Of a DNA stretch of 27,979 bases, positions 14,392-21,767 are shown piece after piece. Numbering within the stretch: position 1 is the first letter of the stretch; each line of letters starts with the position of its first letter. A model generated the notes under the pieces. It ran no database searches and was not told where the DNA came from. It was given only the letters and a program-made list of their open reading frames with translations. The translations under genes were made by a program, and so were the position numbers. Source of the stretch: a virus; the IMG/VR virus record IMGVR_UViG_3300031862_000550, positions 1-27,979 of that record, one strand, 5' to 3'.

Positions 14392-15440
14392 TATCTTCCT
14401 CCTCTTTTTAACTTACTCACTAATCTGATCCCATCCATAATCCCCCTTGCAGAAGTAAGTCTATCCCACTCCGGGATCCCCACGCAGAAACAATACTTAC
14501 AAGACAAATCTCCTACATGCTCCCAGCAGACTTCCCAACCTTCCTTAAAGATATTCTTTGGCTCATAAAGAGAAACTTCATGCCATAAGGCAGCGCAGGG
14601 GTAAAAATCTCCGTTTGAGTCAATATAGAACATCTGCTGACCAAAAGGACACTTCTTCTTAAAATAATCCCCTTCTAACCGGATACTCTTAAAATCATGA
14701 GGATAATGAATCATATAATCCAAGGACTCATAGGAGAAGAGGACCGGGGCGCCTTGCTGCTTCTTCATTTTAAGCAGAAGATAAAGCTTACGGACATCCT
14801 CATCATCTAATAAGATTTCTTTCTCCAGAGACTTCTGCGATAAAGGAAACCCTGCAGCCAGGGCAAAGGTCACAGGAACTCCCCTCTCTAATAACCAATT
14901 TATGTTGACAGGTGTCGCGGTCTGTTTAGTCATAACCGCATTGATTCTAGTAGGAATTTTGTTTTTCTTAAGTAGGACCAACGCATCAAAAACTCTCTGC
15001 CAATTCTGGCGGTTTGCCTCATGAGATTTTTTCATACCATCAAGAGAAAGCATTACGATATCACATTTCTTAAGGAGTTTTAAATTCTGCTCTACTAAAA
15101 GGCCATTAGTGGTTATATCACAGATACACTTGCGGCCCCGGATCTGGTCTATCAGCTGCTCGATCCCGGGGAAAAGTAAAGGTTCGCCTCCCATCAGGCA
15201 AATTTGTTTGCAACCGCGGTCTGTTAAAACATTAACCATAGCGAGCCACTCTTTAAGAGTAAATTCTTGCTGATCTCTATTACATTCCAAGAAACAATAC
15301 CGGCACTTCATATTGCATTGAGAGGTTAAAAGAAGATAGGCTACAGCCGGGACCCGAAAATTGAACTTCCGGGCCTTCCAGATGGTATAGAAAAGAGAAA
15401 CTTGTTTAAGCATATGTGCTTCGCTTAATTTCTTCATCAT
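14391..15440 (-). CDS. Radical SAM enzyme with SPASM-like C-terminus
   Basis: The 349-residue product has the cluster motif CNMKCRYC (Cys42, 46, 49), then GGEPLLFPGIEQLI, TTNGLLV and LSLDGMKKSHEANR, all standard for SPASM/PqqE-like radical SAM enzymes. The C-terminus has CPFGQQMFYIDSNGDFYPC and, near the end, CKYCFC, fitting auxiliary iron-sulfur clusters. Many relatives modify peptides, others sugars or lipids. Its stop and start overlap the TIGR04076-like gene and the B12-type enzyme, so the three are surely one operon. A substrate cannot be named. Confidence 0.85.
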   Translation of the reverse strand: MMKKLSEAHMLKQVSLFYTIWKARKFNFRVPAVAYLLLTSQCNMKCRYCFLECNRDQQEFTLKEWLAMVNVLTDRGCKQICLMGGEPLLFPGIEQLIDQIRGRKCICDITTNGLLVEQNLKLLKKCDIVMLSLDGMKKSHEANRQNWQRVFDALVLLKKNKIPTRINAVMTKQTATPVNINWLLERGVPVTFALAAGFPLSQKSLEKEILLDDEDVRKLYLLLKMKKQQGAPVLFSYESLDYMIHYPHDFKSIRLEGDYFKKKCPFGQQMFYIDSNGDFYPCAALWHEVSLYEPKNIFKEGWEVCWEHVGDLSCKYCFCVGIPEWDRLTSARGIMDGIRLVSKLKRGGR

Positions 15441-16690
15441 CTCCTCCCTATCTTAAAAAATACTGAATTAATAGATTCATACAAAATTTTAGGTTTTAAG
15501 AATTGCCGCGCTATGGCCTTTACCCCATGAAAATTTACATAGAATTTCCTGTAAGCATACCGGCCAAATGCCTTAAGTCTCTCCGGATCCCAGTTACTTT
15601 GCTCGAAATAAGGAATATAGATCTGGAATTGTGCAGTATCAGGTTTTAATTTACAGGCCCAGTTTATTGTATTCATTACTTCTTCTTCAGTCTCATCAAT
15701 CCCGATCATAAAGTCGCCATGGATCTTAAGGCCGACTCTTTTAGCATCATCGGTAAAATCTTCCATCTGGGCTATACTTATACCTTTATTGACTTTTAGT
15801 AAAGTCCCGGGATTACCACTCTCATATCCTACATGAAGATTAAGACAATTAGCGTCTTTCATTTTAAGTAAAGTGCAATAATCTATATTTGCCCTTACTA
15901 GACATGACCAAGGAATCTTTAAATGCCAAAGAATTTTTTTACAGGAAAAATCCCAACCTCTCTCTTGGGAAAAAGTATCATCTTCTATCATTACAGATTT
16001 AAAGGGTGTTCTTTTCTCAATAAATTCTATCTCCTGCATTACATTCAGCATTGACCTCTCAGTATAATCTTGCTTATAGGTCTTAGGCCAGAGACAAAAA
16101 GTGCATTTACCCCACTCACAACCCCTACCAGTTAAGATATCTACAAAAGGATATGGCTCTGAGGGAGTATGGTAATACTGATATTTAAGGTGCCGTAAGA
16201 AAAACTCCGAGACAAAAGGTATCTCATCTAGTTCCGGACCGCTCAGATGCCTCCCGACGATGGGCTTCCCGGGATCTACTTTTCCTTCTATCCAGGATAA
16301 TACTCCATCTTCTAAGCCGCCTTCGATGCCGGGGTCTTTATATCTGTTTGCATTTAAGGCGTAAAAAGGACCAATTAGTTTGGTATTGGGATATCTCTGC
16401 CGCCAGACTTGAGCAACCCTTAAATCGAACTCGAAACTCTCGTCTCCGGGGTAAATGCAGATATAATCAGGATGGAAGACTTCAAGTTCAACATTAACCT
16501 CTCTGCCGGTCATGTTATAGGCCTGAGCATCCAAGATCTTAACTTGATAACCTTTAGATCCTAAATAGGCACCACAATAACCCAAAAGCATAGGCCACCA
16601 CTGGGCCCCGCACCAGGAGACGAAATCACACCTAGCGTTGCGCATGTAGTTCGGCTTATAAGGAAGACTGATTAAGAGGATTCTTTTCAT
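15437..16690 (-). CDS. B12-binding-type radical SAM enzyme
   Basis: The 417-residue product has an N-terminal Rossmann-like region (RILLISLPYKPNYMRNARCD, GAYLGSKGYQVKILDAQAYN) that matches the cobalamin-binding domain of BchE-like enzymes but lacks the DxHxxG lower-ligand motif. The radical SAM motif is CEWGKCTFC (Cys191, 196, 199), a C-x4-C-x2-C spacing seen in some members. Further motifs are EDDTFSQERGW, HVGYESGNPGTLLKVNKG and FMIGIDETEEEVMNTINWA. Family members do methylations or ring formations on unreactive carbons. The start follows four bases after overlap with the next upstream gene. Confidence 0.82.
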   Translation of the reverse strand: MKRILLISLPYKPNYMRNARCDFVSWCGAQWWPMLLGYCGAYLGSKGYQVKILDAQAYNMTGREVNVELEVFHPDYICIYPGDESFEFDLRVAQVWRQRYPNTKLIGPFYALNANRYKDPGIEGGLEDGVLSWIEGKVDPGKPIVGRHLSGPELDEIPFVSEFFLRHLKYQYYHTPSEPYPFVDILTGRGCEWGKCTFCLWPKTYKQDYTERSMLNVMQEIEFIEKRTPFKSVMIEDDTFSQERGWDFSCKKILWHLKIPWSCLVRANIDYCTLLKMKDANCLNLHVGYESGNPGTLLKVNKGISIAQMEDFTDDAKRVGLKIHGDFMIGIDETEEEVMNTINWACKLKPDTAQFQIYIPYFEQSNWDPERLKAFGRYAYRKFYVNFHGVKAIARQFLKPKILYESINSVFFKIGRR

Positions 16691-17145
16691 TCTTTATGTT
16701 CCAACATTTTAAATTTTGTTTGTTCTAATTTCTCAAATAGAGTCTGACCCTCCAGATTAACTTGAATATAAGGCATAAAAACTTCCTGAATCTTAACCAT
16801 GTCGGTTTCAACTAAAGCTAATTGGGCTTGTAACCACCTTAATATTTGTCGCCAAGCAACGCGTTTTGCCTGGATGGTATCATCTTCAACCTTATGATGT
16901 AATCGTTCTCCTTTTTCTCTCCGTAAAATAAAGTTTTGGTGAACAGTTTGCCATCGACAAGGCAATCGAAAAGGAATATCTTTACCAAAAAGATTCATCT
17001 GAAAGAATACAGCGACGATTTCTCTTTTTTCATAAGTCATCATAATGCCTTTACAACCATACCGACCAAGCAACATCTGTATTTCGGTTACTGTTTTATT
17101 AGGCTCAATCCTTGTAGTTTCCATGTATAAAATTGTCTTATTCAT
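16687..17145 (-). CDS. Conserved phage hypothetical protein, 152 aa
   Basis: MNKTILYMETTRIEPNKTVT is followed by IQMLLGRYGCKGIMMTYE, PFRLPCRW and a helix AKRVAWRQILRWLQAQLALV, then VKIQEVFMPYIQV. This is a well-known prophage/phage hypothetical family with the conserved WRQI.RW..AQ motif; I do not know a function. Its real start may be at Met8 (METTRIEP), where most relatives begin. It is the most phage-like gene in the middle of the island, suggesting the island was inserted around it. It overlaps both neighbours by four bases. Confidence 0.75.
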   Translation of the reverse strand: MNKTILYMETTRIEPNKTVTEIQMLLGRYGCKGIMMTYEKREIVAVFFQMNLFGKDIPFRLPCRWQTVHQNFILRREKGERLHHKVEDDTIQAKRVAWRQILRWLQAQLALVETDMVKIQEVFMPYIQVNLEGQTLFEKLEQTKFKMLEHKE

Positions 17146-17273
17146 TTTGGAAAATCTGGTAATTTTAAATTACTAATAATTAATTCCGTTGCCTTCTTTT
17201 TTGTTTTAGTAGTTTGATAACCTACAGGGACTTCTTTAATATATATCCTTCTCCTTTTTACTTCACGGCCCAT
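17142..17273 (-). CDS. Small basic protein, about 35-43 aa, start uncertain
   Basis: The frame ends KKKATELIISNLKLPDFPK and overlaps the next ATG by ATGA. The first in-frame ATG (17273, MGREVKRRRIY) has no SD and lies inside the methyltransferase gene; AAAAGGAGAAGG lies just before an ATA/ATT region, so a rare start near 17243 is possible. Small partners of the 152-aa phage protein are common in phages. Function unknown. Confidence 0.4.
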   Translation of the reverse strand: MGREVKRRRIYIKEVPVGYQTTKTKKKATELIISNLKLPDFPK

Positions 17274-17965
17274 ATTGACACATACGGCGCAAATCCTTCT
17301 CGCCAAGGTTTGCCGTCGCCCCAATGATAATTTATCTTTACCTCACAGAATCCTAAGGTATCCTTAAGATAAGCCGCAATTACTTCCCCCCGGATCCCTT
17401 GACTATGAACCTCCGTGGATTGATAAAGGTCCTTTTCAACCTTATACCTTGCCGGCGCGTTACGAAACCATCTATAAATTACCAAAAGAACCTTAAAATT
17501 CCTGTAAAAATTCCAGTCCAAGTCAAGATCTGAATAAAATACTCCCCCGCGCTTTAATACTCTTTCAACTTCCTGTAAAATTTCCTCCGTGCATGTAAGA
17601 TGATGTAAGGTAGATAGACAAATAACCTTATCAAACATATTACTTTTAAAAGGCAACCTATGAGCATCCCCACATATACGAAGACAATCTGCCCTAATTT
17701 GCTTAAGCATATTAACTGAAATGTCATAGGCCGCTACGTTCTTTAAGGGCCTTTTGCCTTTACCCATCCAGTAGCCGGTCCCGGCGCCTATATCAAGAAT
17801 CCTCTCTGTTACCAAAAGTAATTTCTCAAATGAGCCGGTATATTTAAATTGCCCTAATTTCGTAAGTAGATACTCCGAAGCTACTTTACGTCTGCCGTCT
17901 GCTTCTTCATATCTTTCTGCCACCAGTTCGTAAAGTTCTTTATTGGATCGCGACGTGGAGTCCAA
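17258..17965 (-). CDS. SAM-dependent class I methyltransferase
   Basis: The 235-residue product has motif I ILDIGAGTGYW at 56-66, the acidic end of strand two in VAAYDISVNML, GDAHRLPF, and VICLSTLHHL followed by VLKRGGVFYSDL, all typical of Methyltransf_11. No substrate domain can be identified, so a sugar, lipid or small-molecule acceptor is possible. It overlaps the SDR gene by 85 bases, which indicates a tight functional unit. Start taken as ATG at 17965; no obvious SD because it lies in coding sequence. Confidence 0.8.
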   Translation of the reverse strand: MDSTSRSNKELYELVAERYEEADGRRKVASEYLLTKLGQFKYTGSFEKLLLVTERILDIGAGTGYWMGKGKRPLKNVAAYDISVNMLKQIRADCLRICGDAHRLPFKSNMFDKVICLSTLHHLTCTEEILQEVERVLKRGGVFYSDLDLDWNFYRNFKVLLVIYRWFRNAPARYKVEKDLYQSTEVHSQGIRGEVIAAYLKDTLGFCEVKINYHWGDGKPWREGFAPYVSIWAVK

Positions 17966-18711
17966 TATAATTCCCTCCTTGCTTTTGCATTAATGTAGTA
18001 TTTATATAAAAAGGCATTATCTACCAGAAAAGGATTGGCAAATAGCCTTACGATCTTACGGCTCCATCGAGGCAGAGGAATCGCGTATTTGTGCAGCTGC
18101 CGGAAGGTTATGTTTAAATCTGTAAGGAGATACTTGTTACCGGGCTGGCCATTTTCCATGGCAGCAATCATCCCATCCGCTACATCATGAACATCTATGA
18201 TATTGCATCCTCCGGGGGGAGCTACAAGAGAAAGAATTGCCCTGGTTGTAGAAGGCATAACTATAACTGAGGGGATATCCGGGTTCTGAAAACAAATACT
18301 CTCGGCTACACACTTTGAATAAACATAAGGATTGGTCTGCGGATCACCAATAAAATAAGTCTCATCCATTAAAATATTAGAAGAATCAGTCAAACCGGTA
18401 ACTAAGGCTGTGGAGGCAAAAACGATCTTTTTAATATGCCTTGCTGCCCTGGCGGCAGCGAATATATTGGCGGTTCCTTTTGTGTTGATAACAAAAATTT
18501 CCTGTGCGTCTTTCTTACAGAAACTTACCTTTGCTGCCAGATGGTATATGTAATCGACATCGCTACAGGCTTCTATCAACTGGTTAATATCCAAGATATT
18601 CTGGCCGGTCGAAGTAGAATATCCTATGACGCTATATCCTAAAGCCAAAAGTTTCTCAGTCAAGACTCTACCTATAAAGCCTGTGTGTCCGGTAACGAGA
18701 CATCTACCCAT
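17881..18711 (-). CDS. NAD-dependent epimerase/dehydratase (extended SDR)
   Basis: The start at 18711 (MGRCLVTGHTGFIG) is chosen because the Rossmann fold begins there; a longer frame upstream runs through the previous gene. TGHTGFIG at 7-14 binds NAD, YHLAAKVSF is the usual second motif, and YVYSK (Tyr-x3-Lys) is the catalytic pair. VVMPSTTR and IIDVHDVADGMIAAMENG follow the family order. Length 276 aa is slightly short. It would modify a nucleotide sugar or a related substrate, feeding the glycosyltransferases nearby. Confidence 0.8.
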   Translation of the reverse strand: MGRCLVTGHTGFIGRVLTEKLLALGYSVIGYSTSTGQNILDINQLIEACSDVDYIYHLAAKVSFCKKDAQEIFVINTKGTANIFAAARAARHIKKIVFASTALVTGLTDSSNILMDETYFIGDPQTNPYVYSKCVAESICFQNPDIPSVIVMPSTTRAILSLVAPPGGCNIIDVHDVADGMIAAMENGQPGNKYLLTDLNITFRQLHKYAIPLPRWSRKIVRLFANPFLVDNAFLYKYYINAKARRELYWTPRRDPIKNFTNWWQKDMKKQTADVK

Positions 18712-18734
18712 AAAATTTTCCGAATTTTTCCTTT

Positions 18735-19691
18735 TTAAAGCTTTTTCCAAAGGCCGCCCTTCTCTCCGGCTATGCAACTTAGGGCATATTCCTGGAACAT
18801 CTTGACCTCCAACATCCTCTCCCTGATTTTCCATAACGCTATCCTCCTTAAATTCCCAAAAGGAATTTGTATAAAAGGGCAGGCAAATACTTCTCCGTAA
18901 GGGTTAATATAAATGATCTCTTTTGCTGCACCGCAACCATATTTATAGTAATTGGCCTGAAAATCGGTCCGGACATAAGGATATTTTTCCTCCCAGTATC
19001 TTATATAACCGATATCTGACTCGGTAAGCATAATATCATCTTTACCTTCCCACCGGCCAATCGGAACTGGAAAAATTATCATTAGAATTATTTTGTATTT
19101 TAAAGAAATGCTGATTAACCGGCTAAAAAATCTTCCTTCGGTAATAGCATGAGAAGTCAAAACTGTAGCAATTGTAACTTTCAAACCCGCAGCTAAGGCA
19201 TTGTCTAGTGCCCTTGTGAAAATATTAGTTTCCTCAAAAGTATATTTTCTAAATTCATCCATACTAATCGTTACAATATCCACTCCCCAAGATTTTAACT
19301 CCTTGGCCTTCTCGTAAGTTAATAAAGTCCCATTAGTAGATACGGAGATAAGATTCTTATGTGGCTGCGCTGCTTTAATGTAATCCTTAAGGTCCGGATA
19401 TAATAGCGGCTCTCCTCCTTGGAATGAGAAATTAACCGCGCCTAACTTCATCGCATCTTTTACTACTTTTGCAAAGAAATGGGGCGGCATCCGGCCAAAT
19501 TCCCTCTTGTTGTAATAAGAAAAACAATGAGGACAAGAGAGATTACATTTGTAACCTATGGCCAGATCCACATAACGTAGGAGACACTTTTCAAATATTA
19601 AAATCCGGATAAAATTCCAGATAAGTCTTAAGATAAGTAGAGGTTTTTTAAGATTAAAGGCGTATTTAAAATTTATCAAGAATCGTCTCAT
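18735..19691 (-). CDS. Radical SAM enzyme with short SPASM-like tail
   Basis: Start Met at 19691 (MRRFLINF) follows a poly-G run that can act as SD. The 318-residue product has CNLSCPHC (Cys49, 53, 56), FSFQGGEPLLYPDLKDYI, SVSTNGTLLTYEKA and VTISMDEFRKYTFEET. The end has CGAAKEIIYINPYGEVFAC and one more Cys, a reduced SPASM region. Its first 35 residues are basic/hydrophobic and may touch the membrane. It follows directly the Ala/Trp repeat gene, so that protein is a conceivable partner, as is a lipid or glycan substrate (HpnH-like architecture). Confidence 0.82.
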   Translation of the reverse strand: MRRFLINFKYAFNLKKPLLILRLIWNFIRILIFEKCLLRYVDLAIGYKCNLSCPHCFSYYNKREFGRMPPHFFAKVVKDAMKLGAVNFSFQGGEPLLYPDLKDYIKAAQPHKNLISVSTNGTLLTYEKAKELKSWGVDIVTISMDEFRKYTFEETNIFTRALDNALAAGLKVTIATVLTSHAITEGRFFSRLISISLKYKIILMIIFPVPIGRWEGKDDIMLTESDIGYIRYWEEKYPYVRTDFQANYYKYGCGAAKEIIYINPYGEVFACPFIQIPFGNLRRIALWKIRERMLEVKMFQEYALSCIAGEKGGLWKKL

Positions 19692-19745
19692 AAATTCCCC
19701 CCCCATCTCTTGGTTACGGTAATGTCTGTGTTGCAAGCGCATACA

Positions 19746-20333
19746 TTATCCTGGGTTACTTGCCTTTAATAACCCCATCCCATATTCAAGAATTTTTAGT
19801 TGCATTGCTGACTCGGCGGCTGACCAGGCTGACTCGGCGGCTGACCAGGCTGACTCGGCGGCTAACTCGGCGGCTGACCTGGCGGCTGACCAGGCTGACT
19901 CGGCGGCTGACCAGGCTGACCTGGCGGCTAACTCGGCGGCTGACCTGGCGGCTAACTCGGCGGCTGACCTGGCGGCTAACTCGGCGGCTGACCAGGCTAA
20001 CTCGGCGGCTTCTTTATTTTTTTTAGATGGATTTTTTATACATTTTTTAGCCGCCTCGATTGCCTCCCTTGGTCTTTTATCATCGGGATATTCTTTCTCA
20101 TAAATATCAATAACCTGTTCAGCGGCAAAAACTGCGTAAGATACATAATCGTAGTAAGTCATAACTCTGACAATGAACCAGTTCGCCCAGTCATATTTCT
20201 TATCTCTAATAAGAAGTTCGAGTATCTTAATTGGAGCTCGTTCTTTCTTGTCCCACCAATCGCCTACCGCTTCTCGGCAGGGTTGGTTCTGCTTAATCCA
20301 GTCTTCGGTGATTTTGGAAATAATGGGTTTCAT
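19746..20333 (-). CDS. Imm5-like protein with Ala/Trp short-repeat domain, 195 aa
   Basis: Residues 1-105 contain WIKQNQPCREAVGDWWDKKE, AAEQVIDIYEKEYPDDKRP and REAIEAAKKCIKNPS. The 'EYPDD.RPR.AIEAA' signature is shared by putative-immunity (Imm5-like) proteins, whose tail is a long Ala-rich helix. From about 109 to 178 the chain is built from the four-residue units AAEL, AARS and AAES and the three-residue unit AWS, then ends in LKILEYGMGLLKASNPG. The unit order is variable and encoded by near-identical DNA, so copy number can change by slippage. SD AGGAGGAGAAT. Function unknown; a radical SAM gene follows after 54 bases. Confidence 0.7.
   Translation of the reverse strand: MKPIISKITEDWIKQNQPCREAVGDWWDKKERAPIKILELLIRDKKYDWANWFIVRVMTYYDYVSYAVFAAEQVIDIYEKEYPDDKRPREAIEAAKKCIKNPSKKNKEAAELAWSAAELAARSAAELAARSAAELAARSAWSAAESAWSAARSAAELAAESAWSAAESAWSAAESAMQLKILEYGMGLLKASNPG
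19808..20010. repeat. Mixed 21/24-bp tandem repeat array in the Ala/Trp protein gene
   Basis: The plus strand shows recurring CTGACTCGGCGGCTGACCAG (21-bp period) and CTAACTCGGCGGCTGACCTG followed by GCGG (24-bp period). These are combinations of 12-nt and 9-nt modules. All keep the reading frame, so length changes give longer or shorter helices rather than frameshifts. The opposite strand is also open here (Arg/Leu/Thr repeats), which I regard as a shadow. Confidence 0.9.
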
Positions 20334-21022
20334 TTTATTCTCCTCCTCCTATTTTTTAATTTCCAATAAGCCCTCCATCTTCTTAATCTAAATCTCCAGA
20401 ACTCTTGAAAATTACCAGGAACTTTCAACTCCCCTACTTGTATTGTTCTAGAATAAACTGTCTTCATTCCTTTCTTTCTGGCTACCTGACTTATATAAAT
20501 ATCTTCCGCAATAACATGAGGAGGAAATTTATCTAACATCTCCCGCCTCCAAGCACAGCATGTCCCTACAACAGAATGCCCAGTTAAGACTCGAATTTTA
20601 TTAGTAACATGCCAATAAAGTTGTTCTAACCAATAGCTCGATACAGGATAAACCCAGGCTCCTACTACCCCTATTCTAGGATCCTGAAAAGCTTCTGCGA
20701 TTCTCCTAAGGCAATCTTTTCTCATTAAACCGTCTACGTCCGTAGAAACTATAATTTTACCTTTTGCTAAAGCTAAGCCGTAATTTAACTGACAAATTTT
20801 ATTCCTAGAAGTAAAACAAACTTGCGCATCCCAATAATGCTGGAGAATCTCCCAGGTCCCATCAGTAGAGCCACCGTCCACGCAAATTATCTCAAAAGGA
20901 GAATAATCTAGCGCCTTTAGATTGGCCAATTTTACTTCAATGATGTCCCTTTCGTTATAGACCGGCACTATGACTGAGATGAAAGGGTAGCAGGTTTCGC
21001 TGCCCCTGCCGGACTGATACAT
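20330..21022 (-). CDS. GT2 glycosyltransferase with DxD, ED and RRW motifs
   Basis: ATG at 21020-21022 has GGAGG five bases upstream, so the short start (MYQSGRGSET) is preferred. The 230-residue product has ISVIVPVYNERDIIEVKLAN, ICVDGGSTDGTWEIL, STDVDGL (DVD at 95-97), HVIAEDIYISQVARKKG (ED near 173) and FRLRRWRAYW. This set of four motifs is that of GT2 enzymes of the cellulose/chitin/hyaluronan synthase type, but membrane helices are missing. It begins the accessory island and overlaps a zinc-ribbon gene before it and the repeat gene after it. Confidence 0.85.
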   Translation of the reverse strand: MYQSGRGSETCYPFISVIVPVYNERDIIEVKLANLKALDYSPFEIICVDGGSTDGTWEILQHYWDAQVCFTSRNKICQLNYGLALAKGKIIVSTDVDGLMRKDCLRRIAEAFQDPRIGVVGAWVYPVSSYWLEQLYWHVTNKIRVLTGHSVVGTCCAWRREMLDKFPPHVIAEDIYISQVARKKGMKTVYSRTIQVGELKVPGNFQEFWRFRLRRWRAYWKLKNRRRRIK

Positions 21023-21186
21023 GCATCCCTCCAATTATTTAATAAATTTATTAATTTTTCTTTACAGAATACGCAGATCTCTTTTTCTTTCGTCAAGGGT
21101 TTGCCATCGGGAGTCTCTACTTTTAATTTCCTCATATCTACTATTGGTATCTCCCGGCTACAGAGATCGCAAAATTTTTTGTCCAT
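20968..21186 (-). CDS. Small zinc-ribbon protein, 72 aa
   Basis: The product MDKKFCDLCSREIPIVDMRK carries CxxC at 6-9 and CVFC at about 38-41, a four-Cys zinc-ribbon or treble-clef finger, then a helix KEKLINLLNNW. SD AAAGGAGGCC precedes the ATG. The Ser/Ala-rich tail overlaps the glycosyltransferase by 55 bases and may be an effect of the overlap. Small zinc proteins at the end of replication regions are common in phages. Confidence 0.7.
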   Translation of the reverse strand: MDKKFCDLCSREIPIVDMRKLKVETPDGKPLTKEKEICVFCKEKLINLLNNWRDACISPAGAAKPATLSSQS

Positions 21187-21286
21187 AAAGGCCTCCTTTT
21201 TTAAAGAGAAGGTTGAAAAATTTAGTTTTCTTTAAAATCTTTTTAAAGATACTTATTTATATATTTAAGAATTTCTTTAAGATATT

Positions 21287-21322
21287 TTTAAAAGCTTTAA
21301 AAGCTTTAAAGCCTTTAAAGGA
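21287..21322. repeat. Four 9-bp tandem repeats (iteron or unwinding element)
   Basis: The plus strand reads TTTAAAAGC, TTTAAAAGC, TTTAAAGCC, TTTAAAGGA without spacers. Such short AT-rich tandem units resemble the unwinding elements or iterons of replication origins. Confidence 0.7.
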
Positions 21323-21411
21323 GATTATTTCCTAATTTAACCTTTTATTTCTCAATAGGTTATTAAAAAGTAGATTCCGTCACTCACCCGAAAATACCCT
21401 GTGCAAAAGTC

Positions 21412-21420
21412 TGTGGATAA
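21412..21420 (-). promoter_or_regulatory. DnaA box, perfect consensus
   Basis: TGTGGATAA on the plus strand is the reverse of TTATCCACA, the full DnaA consensus. A second site, TGTGAATAA, lies at 21438-21446 in the same direction with one mismatch, 26 bp away. Confidence 0.65.
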
Positions 21421-21452
21421 CTTTTCGTAAGTGAATTTGTGAATAAATCTGT

Positions 21453-21764
21453 TTATATCCGCCATAAGTCATAATCTTTGTTGAGAGTTACAATAAATCG
21501 TTCCTTGCTTCTTATGGTTATTATTAGGATTTTTCTGTCGTGGAGATCCATCAGGACGCTTTTAATGCCTTCTTTGGTAAAGCCAGTCTTTGTAGCATAC
21601 GCTTGATAATTAGTTTCTACTGACTTATGCCTAAAGCCATAGGTTATCCGGATAGTATAAAATATACACTTCTGCCAGGCACTATTATTTATTCGGTATA
21701 TAACGGCCTCTAGTAATTCATTACAGATCTTGGTATAGCCATGCTCCAACTGAGGATTCGCCAT
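21453..21764 (-). CDS. Phage O-like replication initiator, N-terminal domain only
   Basis: The 103-residue product starts MANPQLEHGYTKICNELLEA, the signature of the lambda O N-terminal domain ('PQ.ENGYTRIANELLEAL'), followed by FYTIRITYGFRHKSVETNYQ, TKTGFTKEGIKSVLMDLHDR and IITI, a winged helix that binds origin repeats. The C-terminal part that contacts helicase in lambda O is missing; the gene ends at about 103 codons, followed by the AT-rich region. It would mark the origin and recruit host or phage helicase. Start from ATG at 21764. Confidence 0.75.
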   Translation of the reverse strand: MANPQLEHGYTKICNELLEAVIYRINNSAWQKCIFYTIRITYGFRHKSVETNYQAYATKTGFTKEGIKSVLMDLHDRKILIITIRSKERFIVTLNKDYDLWRI

Positions 21765-21767
21765 CTT

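Larger units (their letters stand above)
21190..21450. other. Candidate replication origin (AT-rich, repeats, DnaA box)
   Basis: This 260-bp gene-free stretch is extremely AT-rich in its left two thirds, with many TTTAAAG-type words and a 9-bp tandem array (21287-21322). The right part has a perfect DnaA box at 21412-21420 and a one-mismatch copy TGTGAATAA at 21438-21446. It lies directly after the O-like initiator gene. A strong alternative is a plain AT-rich leader for the next operon; I see no convincing -35/-10 pair there. Confidence 0.55.

Noticed and set aside
19808-20010. CRISPR array or diversity-generating retroelement target
   Set aside because: Units abut without unique spacers, and no reverse transcriptase, Cas gene or template repeat was seen.
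19760-20026. Plus-strand Arg/Leu/Thr repeat ORF
   Set aside because: It is the antisense shadow of the Ala/Trp repeat array, without SD and with an unnatural composition.
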